Of a stretch of DNA of 64,000 nucleotides, positions 23,190 through 34,984 are shown one piece after another. The DNA is taken from NCBI GenBank assembly GCA_019914995.1, contig CM034132.1, forward strand, positions 7,611,524 through 7,675,523, read 5' to 3'. The notes under the pieces were generated by a model that saw only the letters and a program-made list of their open reading frames with translations, ran no database searches and was not told the DNA's origin. The translations under genes were made by a program, and so were the position numbers. The stretch is from Acanthochlamys bracteata (Eukaryota > Streptophyta > Magnoliopsida > Pandanales > Velloziaceae). How positions within the stretch are numbered: the stretch's first letter is position 1; every line of letters begins with the position of its first letter.

Positions 23190-23498
23190 AATGTACATTT
23201 AACTAATTTTATTTAATTTATAAAATTTATCAAAATTAATATTTTACTTTTTGAATATATCATAATTAATAATTTATATATATATATTATTAAAAATTAA
23301 TATTTATTATTTTTATTTTAATAATTTTAATTATTAAATGGTTCGACCCGAGTTTGACCCGATCATAAATAGGTTGGGTTAGGGTTGATAATTTTGACCT
23401 ATATAAATAAATAGGTCGGGTTAGGATTGAACAATTTTGACCCGGTTATTATATGGATCGACCCGGAACCGATCCAGGAATTCGAATTGCCACCCCTA
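23190..23498 (-). mobile_element. Truncated hAT-type MITE, relative of the element at 27,083
   Basis: On the minus strand the terminus TAGGGGTGGCAATTC begins at 23,498. The next 310 bp match the start of the element at 27,083, including CATATAATAACCGGGTCAAA and the AT-rich ATTAATTTTTAATAAT tract. Similarity stops near 23,190, so the distal part is missing. Confidence 0.7.
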
Positions 23499-23747
23499 TC
23501 TGTATAGAAAAGAAGATGCATATTTGCGTAGCTGTACTAGCTCTTGATGTACTTGTGGTTTCATTTTACAAATGAAACAATTTTCTGCCTCTTTGCTATT
23601 TTTTGTAATTTGCGCAAATTTTATTGTGTCACCCTTTATCCTCTTTATATTAAAGACCTCAATAATAGAAAAAATGGGTGATTCTATGAATTTATATTTC
23701 CGATTTATTGAATTTATAGCTTTTAACTTTTTAAACCAAATTATACA

Positions 23748-26700
23748 GGCCCTGTTTAGACGTGCTGAAAGTTTTGTGCTTTTGAAGTAAAGCTGTTTTA
23801 TGGTGCTATAAGCGACTGTGAAGCTTTTGCTGTAAAAGCAGCTTTATACTGAAAAGCCTTTGGATAAATTTTTACTGTATTGTGTTGTTTAATGCTGAAA
23901 GCTGAATTAAGTGTTTGGTTAAGCTTATGTTTATTTTTATATGAGATATATAATAACTGAAATAGGCTTAAATAAATAGTAATTAATATATTATCAAAAA
24001 TTTTAATTTATTTACTATATTATTTACTTTTTAATTTAATATTTTTTTACATAATAATTATATAAATACTTTCTTAAATTAATACTTATATTTTATTAGC
24101 AAATTATATTATTACTATAAATCAATAATTAAGTTTGAAAAATATTTTTAAATAATTATTTAAAATATTATATTAATATTTATAAATTTAGCATTATTAC
24201 TGTAAATTAGTAAATAATTTTGACATGTATTTTAAATCTCTATTAATTATAGATTTTATTATTATATTCTAAACGTATTAAATGAAAATTGAACAAATAA
24301 TACAACCAATTATTCAATATTAAATAAATCTTAATATAGATATTATACGGTCATCCAAATTGTAGCGAAATAAATACATTCATAAGATCAAATATTAGCA
24401 CAACATTCACAAATATTTATATATTTCATTTGCAATTGTATCACGATATTAAAACCAATCTATTATTATGATCGGATTCATGTTTGATGTACCAGAAGAT
24501 ACTTCAACTGCTGATGGAATATTTTCATTACTTTCTTATTTCTGAAAAATGGAGATATGTTTCAGATGGCAGCCAACTGTATATAAAAGTATTCATAGCT
24601 ACAGAAAATAAGCTTCAAACTTTTGTTGCATATTTATAAATACCAAAAAACCCTCAATCCATGAACAAAAAGTTATTTTTGTATAAGATTGTTTAATCTC
24701 TCCAGCCGAAAAATGAAGGCAATGAGTAAGCTAATAACAACAAAATGATAATGAATGAACATTGAACCCCTTAATGCTAAGGACAAAAGGTACAGTTGCG
24801 GAAAACATAAACCTCATTGGGTTAGCCATGATAGCTTACAAAACCCCAAAAAAAGGACCGTTTGTTTCAAACTCATTAAAGAATCTTCTTAATTTTCATG
24901 GTTACTTCCTTAGGTGGCTTCTTAGCATGAAGGTTGGCACCAAAGCCTTCTTTGAATAGTAACCAATCACTTGCAACACAACACTTGGAAGGTTAATTTA
25001 ACTATCAATCACAAAGATAAAAATCATTCAACTGTGATCTCCAGTATGTTGAGATCTATCTCAATGAACTGTCCTTTAGAGTTTAATAAAAGTTCAAGTA
25101 CTGGTCGTCATAATAATATAAAAAACTAGGATATCGGCATAAGGTTAAATACTATGAGATGAAATAAACATTATTCCCTAAACCTAAGCATGTCTAGAAT
25201 ATCATTTGAGCATAATTATAATTAGCTTTCTTGATCACATAGCAACTAAGAAGACGACACCTTCTATAAATTCTACAATTGATCAATCCATGGGGAAAAT
25301 CTCAAAAATAAATAATTCACTACCCTCTTCAAGCAACAACAGTAACAAACAAAATCACAAGCATCAACAATTCAATAACACCGATCGATCTTTTTTTTAG
25401 TGTACATACTCAATTCCATACGCCAAGTTGAATTTCCACTATTATGGAATGAACTACTAACCAACCAATTAAAACAAAGCTACAATCTGAAGCTCAAGAA
25501 CTTACAACAAATAAATTCCAACAGATATACCAAAAAAAAACTTGCAACACATATTCTAAACTCCTCTAAGCTGAAACTTGCTAAAGTTACCCAGATCCTA
25601 AAATAACTTCTCACAACTGGGTACAAATTCAATCCTAAAGATCTCAACACCAACAACCTCTACACAACATTCTTGATCAGTTTTTTCTCAAGAAAACAAA
25701 CAAAAACAGCTAACAAATAAACTAGAAACAAAAAAACAAGGAGAGTGACAAGTGACTTACCTATGACCGGTGATGATAAACTTATTCAAAGAAAATTTGT
25801 TTGAATACAAACACACTGCTGCCGCTTTGAATACTAACAAACTACAAGCAACTTTAAAATTGTTGCAATAATTTGCAACTTCAAATAAAATCCAACATAT
25901 ATTCAAAAAAAAAATATTTACAACACATCAATTCCAACAGGTATATCAAACAAATTTTTTTTGAAAGCTAAAAAACTTCTAAAGCAATCTGATACATGTT
26001 AACACAGCATACACAAAAAACGCATCGGATAATCATTCCAACAGATTATGATTTACTCAATGCATTGATGACCAATCTGTTGCTAATCAACACAACATAA
26101 ACAAAGAACGCAACCATACGAAAATCAATCGAAAATAATAATGAATGACTAACTGTAGAAGATGAACTATCTCAGTAATGTACATAACATCTATAGACCA
26201 ATAATTACAGATCCAATCATACAAAATCATTCAATAATAGATCAGGAATCGTAAATCGATCAAATAAGAGAATTAATTTCATCTCCAACCTTTGAGATCG
26301 AGAGCGGCCGTAGTGAAGCTTCTATTTGAGCTTATTAGGATTTTGAGAAGTAACCAAACTAGTATTGGTACCAGTTAGAAGAATATTCAAGCTTGAACAA
26401 TAGTAGGAAGAACTAAGCAAGAGCTCGCGAGCACGACTAGGATTTCAATCCGCTCGTCAATGGCAGTTCTAGGTAGCATTTAGGGCGGAAAAGGTGAGAA
26501 ATAGGACGAACGAAAGAAGGGGAAGGAGTTTCGCCGCCGATCGGAGAGAAGCCGACGAAAATTGCAGATCGCGCGTGGTCTGGATCATTGTCGATCGCGA
26601 GAGAAGGAGAAAAAGATAAGAAAATAAGAAAATAAGAGCAGATTAGCCTGGTAGAGAAGTTTATATGCCGTTATAATTTCGCTAACTTACCGCGGCAATA

Positions 26701-26890
26701 TAGTCATTTCTCCTCGGTAGCGAGAAAAGCCCCGCGCGGCTTTTCTGTGAAAGCACCGAAATGATGCTTTTAATTTTTCACTGTTGAAAGCTGCTTACGG
26801 CGACTAAAAGCACTTTATGCCAAATGATATTTTTACTGTGCTGTGCTTTTTGGAACTTAAAGCTCCAAAAAATCACAACAAAATGGAGCC
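23748..26890. mobile_element. TIR-bounded segment of 3.1 kb, probable non-autonomous DNA transposon
   Basis: The left end GGCCCTGTTTAGACGTGCTG and the right end, which reads GGCTCCATTTTGTTGTG in reverse complement, form imperfect terminal inverted repeats. They are followed on both sides by subterminal repeats of GCTTTT, AAAGCAGCTTT and TTTTTACTGT type. The trinucleotide ACA flanks both ends, which would suit a 3-bp target duplication (PIF/Harbinger-like), but it is too short to decide. There is no transposase. The centre is AT-rich, and the right inner part (26,290-26,650) is a GC-richer block that looks like promoter or 5' UTR sequence. Superfamily unresolved. Confidence 0.45.
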
Positions 26891-27082
26891 ACAATAGAAA
26901 TGAGCCTCTCTTTTTGTTCCTGATAGCACTTTTTGTCCATGATGATTCAACTTTTAGGTGATAGCATTCTTACTTTTCTCATCTTCGCATAATGATTTTT
27001 GTGTTTGGTTAAATTTTTTGAATTAGCTTTCTGTCGCCAAGTTTAAGTGGGTGATTTCCACAAAAAAATCGCGCATATCACT

Positions 27083-27630
27083 TAGGGGTGGCAATATGGG
27101 TTTATGGGTCGGTTCTGGATCGACCCATATAATAACCGGGTCAAAAATGTTCAACCCTAATCCGACCCGTTTATTTATATGGGTCAAAATTGTCAACCCT
27201 AACCCAACCTATTTATAACTGTCAAAAACTCTGGGTTAAACCCATTTAATAATTAAATTATTAAATAAAAATTATAAATATTAATTTTTAATAATAATAT
27301 ATCAAAATTATTAATTATGATGTATTTAAAAAGAAAAAATATTAATTTTGACAAATTTATAAATTAAATAAAAATTAGTTAAAATTAAGATAAATTAAAT
27401 ATATATATATATACAAATTAAATTCAAATTTTTTGCTATTTTTTTCTAATTTTAAAATAATATATACTATATAAATAGTTAAACGGGTCATTTTCGGGTC
27501 AATCTGAACCCGACCCGAACCCGTTTAAATTTTCGGGTCATTTTCGAGTCGACCCGAAATCGACCCAAACCCGTCTAAGGCTTGACCTGAACCCGACCTT
27601 TTCGGGTCAGGTCGATTTTTGCCAACCCTA
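27083..27630 (+). mobile_element. hAT-type MITE with 8-bp target duplication
   Basis: The element opens TAGGGGTGGCAAT and closes TTGCCAACCCTA, and is exactly flanked by ATATCACT at 27,075-27,082 and 27,631-27,638. An 8-bp duplication with a short GGGGTGGCAA-type terminus is a hAT signature. The 548 bp are non-coding, with many GGGTCGACCC-like words at both ends around an AT-rich middle. Confidence 0.85.
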
Positions 27631-27638
27631 ATATCACT

Positions 27639-29111
27639 CCTAAAAAGTTCTTTTTAAAATTTTTCAAAATTATACATAATTTTTTTAAATTTTTTTAATT
27701 TAAAAATATAGATGAATTATAAGTCTTGAAAATTATATAATTTTTTAAATATTTATAAAATAAAGTATCTAAAAACTTTTTTTTAGCTGGAGGTAGCGGT
27801 AGAGCAAATCTGCGGCAGTAGCTACAGCAGCGATCCAGACTTGTTGATGCATAAGAAGTAGGGATCATACTAGTTCACGCTGCAAGATTGCACTAAAGTT
27901 GTGCAGCAAGAAAAAGTCAATGCGACAGAAAAGTCCAATAGCTCGAGCTCAGAAAGCTTCAAAATGGAGTCCAGAAGCTTTCCGGTGAACTAGTTGAAGG
28001 CGACTCAAGGTTTTTCAAGCTAGATATGGTGGTGAAGACGTTGACAGGGAGGACCACCGGAGAAGTTGTTAATGAAGATCGCCGGATTCGATACGCCGAT
28101 GCTTTGATGCTTATTATGACCACGAAGAGATCAAGAATGACGTTGCGGGGTGATGCCCCGTGAGGCAAAGTACGACACGCATTTAGTAGGGTTGAGACGG
28201 ATCGTCGAACAGCGTGTGATTATACTAAGGATGAGATGTAGTATGTTTGCTAAGTATAATGTATAATATGGAAATTCAACAACTCTATCAAACAGCTTAC
28301 TGCGGCTTACACCCCACATTAGAATGTAGCTGATTAATCTTTATATAAAATTAATGAAGAGAATTTTTACTTTTTATAAATCTTATAAAATCATTGTCAA
28401 CAGAGCAATGCAGAGTAATTTATTCACTTACTCTCCATTGCTCTCTTTTACTCTCAATCCAAACAGACTGTTAAGCTCGCGACCGTGTCAAAACCTCAAT
28501 TGAGCTTGCGCGTGCGTGGGAACTCTAATCGCGAGCTATCTCCATAACTGCTTCTCCTGACTACTGCTATCTTTCTAGCCATCAATTTGAACTGAACCTC
28601 CCTTCCATTTTGTCAAAGATTAAAGTTTTCACTAAAACAAACCAAAATTTCCTGAAAAGTTCAATTGATCTCAGTTCTCCATTTGATAGTTAAGTAGAAG
28701 GTTGCGCCGAAGCTTGGACAAGACAATGATGAGTAGATTAATTGTGAATCGTGTATTGTTCTACTAGTTTCTTCTTGTTTCTTCGATCTCGTATGAAGAT
28801 TTCATCAAATGATTTTAGATTCTTCTCACTATTTGTGGTTTATTATATCAACTCATGTTTGTTTCACTGCCTGTACACACGGATTTGAAGAGAGAAGTTT
28901 AGTTATTTTGTTTTGTTTGATACTATCTACCGTCTTTAATTGGTAGTTTATGGTTTTGTGATAATGACTACACTGATTCATTCATTGCTGAATATAGGAT
29001 TGCCTTTCAACATTCTTATAGATGTGCGACATGAGGATGTGTGGTGAAAGTTTTTACTGCAAATATTTTTTAAAATCTGACTAGTAGATTGTTCTAAAAA
29101 AAGATATGTTA
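27639..29111. other. Stretch with a GC-richer block, no recognised gene
   Basis: 27,640-27,790 is AT-rich repeat-like sequence. 27,795-28,200 is GC-richer. On the plus strand it gives an open stretch of about 65 codons around 27,960-28,160 (with VVKTLTGRTTGEVV) that I do not recognise as any family. It may be a decayed gene piece. 28,330-29,111 holds nothing recognised. Confidence 0.35.
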
Positions 29112-29116
29112 AACTA

Positions 29117-29666
29117 TGTTGGATTTCCCTCTAATATGAAGGACCCAAATATTCTATTTTTTATTATTGTGGCTCTAAGTTGCAATTAAAAGAAAAAAAA
29201 GGAAATAAGAAAAGAGGATGAATCAGGAGAGGGTTTGGTGTTTTTTTTTTTTTTTTTGCCCTAACAGTGAGCAGTAGCCATAAGGAGAAAAAAGAGAGAA
29301 TAAGAAGAAAAAAAAAGGTGAAGAAGGAGAAAGAGAAAGGAAGAGAAGCTCTCTTGTCTCATTATTGTTGAAATTCTTTATCTATTTGGTTCAATTTAAT
29401 CCTCCTCAAATTTTAGGTGAATTTGTTCTAAACTTCTCTATTTTCTATTGTGGTTTGAATAAGTGTATCCTTTAACATTGTAGTTAGAGATGAAGTGATC
29501 ATCTAGTTGTGTACTAGAGATGAATTTATTTGTCTATTATTATTGAGATAGTAGAATATAGTTATTGTGGTTGAATTATATTTGAATAGTTGATATCTAT
29601 TTGATTGCACAAAGAGGGATAGATTTTATTCTTGAATATTAGTTACAATTTATTGTCACCTCGTCA
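29117..29666 (+). repeat. 5' LTR of Copia element D
   Basis: Opens TGTTGGATTTCCCTC and ends CTCGTCA, four bases before the primer site TGGTATCAGAG. It contains a T-run and an A/G-rich block near 29,200-29,345. Confidence 0.88.
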
Positions 29667-32600
29667 CAGTGGTATCAGAGACAGGTTGTTATGTTGAATT
29701 TTTCTTGTGCAATCAAATGGAGGAGAGTGTAGGTGGTAGTATGGTCACCTCATCCAACTACTTAATTTGGAAGCCACATATGGAAGATATACTTTATTGT
29801 AAGGATTTGTATGATCCAATTGAAGGGAACAGCGCTAAGTCGAGTTCCATGTCTGAAGCTTATTGTAAGAAGCTGAATCGCAAAACTATTGGATTGATAA
29901 GACAGTGGATTGATGATAGTGTCTTTCATCATGTGTCGTCAGAGACAGATGCTCAAAAGCTGTGGGCAAAATTAGAATGTCTCTACGAGAGAAAGAGAGC
30001 TCAGAACAAGACGTTTCTGATCCGAAAAATTGTGAACATGAAATACAAAGAATGGAGCTCCATGGTCGAGCATTTGAGCAGTTTTCAGAATGTAATGAAC
30101 CAAATTATAGGCATGGGCATAGTGCTTAACAATAAGGTACAAGCTCTTCTACTCCTTAGTTCCTTACCGGACAATTAAGAAGCTCTAGTTGTCTCACTTA
30201 GCAACCTAGCTCCAAATGACAAAGAAACAATGCAAATGACAAAGAACAGTATATTGAATGAAGAGACTAGAAGGAAGGAACTAGGCATTACTCACAAATC
30301 TGAATGCATTGGCAGTTGAGAGTAAGGGGAGAAGTAAGTCAAGACATACATATCGTTATGACAACAAAAGCAAGTCAAGAGGAAAGTCCAAATTCCAAAG
30401 GAATATTGAGTGCTACTATTGTAAGAAGTTAGGCCATATGGAGAGAGAGTGTAGAAAGAAGAAACATGACATAGCTAGTGGAGGTTATGTTGAGAAGAAT
30501 GAAAAGAAGAATGCCGCATCGATTGCATCTGATGACGAAGTCATCATTGTCTATGATGAAGTATATGTTAATCTCACTAGTGAGAATTCTTCATGGGTGA
30601 TTGATTTGGGTGCTTCTTTCCACATCTCTTGTAAAAGAGATCTTTTCACATCTTATACTTGTGGCGATTTTGGTAGAGTAAGAATGACAAATTAAGGGGT
30701 GTTCAAAATTATCGGCATATGAGATATATTGTTGGAGACCGATCTTGGATACAAGCTACTTCTGAAGAATGTGAGACATGTTCTTGATTTGCATCTCAAT
30801 TTGATCTCTACCGAAATACTTTATGAAGAAGGCTATGTGCGTAGGCATAGTGAAGAAAAGTGGAAGCTCACCAAAGAAACTCTTGTGGTGGTAAGAGGTC
30901 AAAAGATTGGTTCTCTCTATTTCACACAAGCAAAGGTATATATAGATAACTCCTCCACAAACCTTTAGCATATGAGCCTAGACCATATTGGCGAGAAGGA
31001 ACTTGAGATTCTCAAAAGGAAGAAGCTTCTATCTTTTGATGATATATCTCTTGAAACTTTCACTCATTGTCTTAATAGAAAGCAACATAGAGTAGAATTT
31101 TAGAAATCATTTTCATCTAGAAGGTCCAACATCCTAAACTTGGTACACACGGATGTATGCTATATGAGTGCTACTTCTCTTGGCGGTGCTTTATATTATG
31201 TTTCCTTCTTTGATGACCACTCTAGAAAAGTGTGAGCTTTTGCTTTGAAATCCAAAGATTAAGTATTTTGAGGTGTTTAAGAATTTTCATACAAGTGTTG
31301 AAAGAGAAACATGTAGAAAGCTTAAATATGTTCAGGCAGATAATGGTGGAGAGTATAGAGGGCATTTTGAGAGATACCGCCAGAGCATGAAATCTGGCTT
31401 GAAAAGGCTATTTCTAAAATACCTCAACATAATGGAGTTGTCGAAAGGATGAACCGCACTATTTGTGAGAGAATCCGGTCTATGCTCTCACATACCAAGC
31501 TTCCAAAGTTCTTTTGGGGTGAAGCAATGTGCACAGCGGTGGATGTGATCAACCTTTCTCCTTCTGTTCCATTTAATTTTGATGTGCCTCAACAGATGTG
31601 GACAGGTAAAGAAGTCTCTTATGATTATTTTGAAAGTGTTTAGTTGCAAAGCTTTTGTGCATATTTCAAAAGATGAGAGATCTAAGCTTCATGTGAAATC
31701 CAAGCAATGCATATTTATTGGTTATGGTTATGAGGAGTTTGGCTATAGACTTTGGGATTCTGTTGACAAGAAGATTATCAGAAGCAGAGATATTATTTTC
31801 CTTGAAAACCAAACCATTGAAGACTTTGAGAAGATGGGAAAACCAAAGTCTATTTCAAGAGCTTATGTTGATTTGGGCCCGAACACTTCTACACCTATGA
31901 CATAACATGAATGGAAAGCTATACATGATGGTAGTAGTGATATTGGTGATGATCATAATGCATCCCACGAAGAAGCTTTGCACGAGCAACACGAAGAAAT
32001 CTCTCCATCAACATAACCTCAAGTGAGAAGATCCAATAGAGAGCCTCAGCCTTCTAGTAGATATCCTCCTAATGAATATGTTTTGATCACAGATGAGGGG
32101 GAGCCTAAAAATTATAAAAAAGCAGTGTCACATCAACACAAAGAAGAATGGTTAAGAGCTATGCAAGAGGAGATGCAATTCTTGCATAAGAATGACACCT
32201 TTGAGTTAGTGAAACTACCAAAGGGCAAGAAGGCACTTAAGAACAAGTGGATTTCCCGATTGAAAACTGAAAACATAGCTCACAACCAAGGTACAAGATA
32301 AAATTGGTTGTGAAGGATTTTGGTCAAAAGAAAGGTATTGAGTTTGAAGAAATAATTTCTCTGGTTGTAAAGATGTCTTCAATCCGAATTATTCTAGGCC
32401 TTGCCGCAAGTATGAATTTGGAAGTGGAGCAACTTGATGTGAAGATCGCCTTTCTTCATAGTGATTTAGATGAGGAGATTTATATGGAGCAATCGGAAAG
32501 GTTCAAAATCAAAGGCAAAGAGGACATGGTTTGCAAGTTGAAGAAGAGTTTATATGGCTTAAAACAAGCCTCAAGGCAATAGTACAAGAAGTTTGACTCT

Positions 32601-33683
32601 TTTATAGCAAATCACGGGTATGTAAGAACTATCTCTGACCATTATGTTTATATGAAGAAATTTGATTATGGTGACTTTGTGATCCTTTTACTTTATGTGG
32701 ACGATATGTTAATTGTTGGACAAGACATTATTAAGATTGGCAAATTGAAGAAAGAGCTTAGTAAGTCTTTTGATATGAAAGACTTGGGATTGGTAAAGCA
32801 AATTTTGGGTATGAAGATCTCCTTTGACAAAAAGCGTGAAAAGTTGTGGTTATCTCAATAACTCTATATTGAGAAGGTGCTCAAAAGGTTCAATATGGAG
32901 AAAGCAAAGTCGGTTAGAACTCCTCTTGGTGGTCACTTCAAATTAAGATTTAAACATTGTCCTTCGTGTGACAAAGAGAAAGAGGAAATGAAAAATATTC
33001 CCTATGGGTCAGTCGTAGGAAGTTTAACATATGCCATGGTGTGTACAAGACCCGACACAGCATATGTAGTTGGTGTGGTTAGTAGATTCCTTGCAAATTC
33101 AGAAAAAAAGTATTGGAATGTCGTAAAGTGGATACTCCGTTATCTTAGAGGGACTTGTAAGATGTATATATATTTTGGAGGTGGTGAGCCGAAGTTAGAA
33201 AGTTTCACCGATACAGACATGGGAGGTGATTCTAAAAAATCAACTTTTGACTACTTGTTTACTTTTGCAGGAGGAGCAATTTTTTGGCAATACAAATTGC
33301 AAAAGTGTGTTGCTTTATCTACCACCAAGGCGGAGTACATAGCCACTACTGAAGCTTCCAAGGAAATATTGTGGATGCAAAGGTTCTTAGGTGAGTTGGG
33401 CATTAAGCAAGACAAATTTGTCGTTGTTTGTGATAGTCAAAGTGCCATTCATCTAAGCAAAAATCTAAGTTTCCACTCGAAATTCAAACATATTAATGTG
33501 AGGTACCATTGGATTCGGGATGAACTTGAAAAAAAAACTATACATCTTGAGAAGGTTCGCATCGACGAGAACGGCGCCAATATGTTAACCAAAACGTTAA
33601 CCTTGGAGAAGCATGCCGCATGTACTGCAAAGGTGGGCTTGGTGAAGCCCTTATCGTCCTCCACATAGTCGGAAAGAGAAATT

Positions 33684-34198
33684 TGTTGGGTTTCTCTCCA
33701 ATGTGGATGACCCAAATATTCTATTTTCTATTATTGTGGCCCTAAGTTGCAATTAAAAAAAAAGAAAGGAAATAAGAAAAGAGGATGAATCGGGAGAGGG
33801 TTTGGTTTTTTTTTGCCCTAACATTGAGCCATAAGGAAAAAAAGAGATAAAAAGAGAAAGAAAGAGAAGCCCTTTTGTCTCATTATTATTGGAATCCTTC
33901 ATCTATTTAGTTCAATTTAATCCTCCTCAAATTTTAGGTGAATTTGTTCTAAACTTCTCTACTTTTTGTTGTGGCTTAAATATATGTATAATTTAGCATT
34001 GTAGCTAAAAATAAAGTGATCTTCGAGTTGTATACTAGAGATGAATTTATTTATCTATTATTATTAAAATAGTAGAAGATTGTTTGTGTATGATTATTGT
34101 GGTTGAATTATATTTAAGTAGTTGATATCTATTTGATTGCACAAAGAGAAATAGATTTGATCCGTGAATATTAATCACAGGCAGTTGTCAACCCATCA
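33684..34198 (+). repeat. 3' LTR of Copia element D
   Basis: Opens TGTTGGGTTTCTCTCC and ends ACCCATCA. It matches the 5' LTR with scattered differences and a shorter purine-rich block. The TSD AACTA follows directly. Confidence 0.88.
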
Positions 34199-34984
34199 AA
34201 CTATTAATGACTGATGTTAAATTGCGGTTACTTGTACCTAAATGGCTTGTTACAGGAGGAATTATGTCCGTTTTCACCGTTGTGCTAACACAATCAAACT
34301 CCTAGAAAGTCTATGCAGGTGTTCTTAAATTCATATTGTATTTTAATACTATTGGCATGCACATGCACCTTCATCTAGAAATGTTCAATATTATTGAACG
34401 CATTTTTTAAGATAGTGATTATATGACTATTTTCACTGTATTTGCTTGAACGTTTATTAGAAATTGCTAAATATGACTGAATTATTTGGTTGAAAATTTT
34501 GGTTCAAATTATTAAATATATAACAGTATTTATAGTTGGGTGCTGATTTGAAGTGGATTGTAAGTCAACACAATGATTATTGTCATTATACAATGGATGT
34601 GTATTATTTTTATGTCTGAAAGTTAAAATATACTATCATATATAATGTGAAAAAATCGTACATATAATTGCGTTTCTTCGGTTCTTCAATCCTAAACTTG
34701 CTCTAATAGTTTTGCACTTGAATCCCAAGGTATAAACATAGTGCTCTATAAAATTGTCCACGCTTAAATTAAGGCTAAACTATTGATCACCATGGAAATC
34801 TTAAACATGGATTGTATTTCCGGCATCAGTTGTCAATGATATTAACTTTTTGAAAAGAATTCATGTAGGCGAAGCAACCTTGTACGCAAGTGACGTGCAT
34901 GTGGATGCAACGGATCATAGGGGCGGAAAGCATTGCACAACACATCCGAGAAACAATTCACAATAACTAACAATCAAACACAAA

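Larger units (their letters stand above)
29117..34198 (+). mobile_element. Copia element D, full length layout, old and broken
   Basis: A plus-strand Copia element bounded by the 5-bp target duplication AACTA (29,112-29,116 and 34,199-34,203). It has a 550-bp 5' LTR, tRNA-Met primer site (29,670-29,680), gag, protease, integrase, reverse transcriptase, RNase H and a 515-bp 3' LTR. Gag opens with MEESVGG and has the CYYCKKLGHMEREC knuckle near 30,411. Protease DLGAS is near 30,605, integrase at about 31,000-31,640, reverse transcriptase with YVDDM at about 32,040-32,860, and RNase H at about 33,000-33,600. The text resembles the TNT1-94-like group. Coding regions carry about ten or more breaks, and the LTRs are roughly 10 per cent apart by eye, so it is several million years old. 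Confidence 0.92.

Noticed and set aside
24762-25606. Small open frames in the TIR-bounded segment
   Set aside because: Low-complexity Asn/Lys/Ser-rich text in AT-rich DNA, with no domain.
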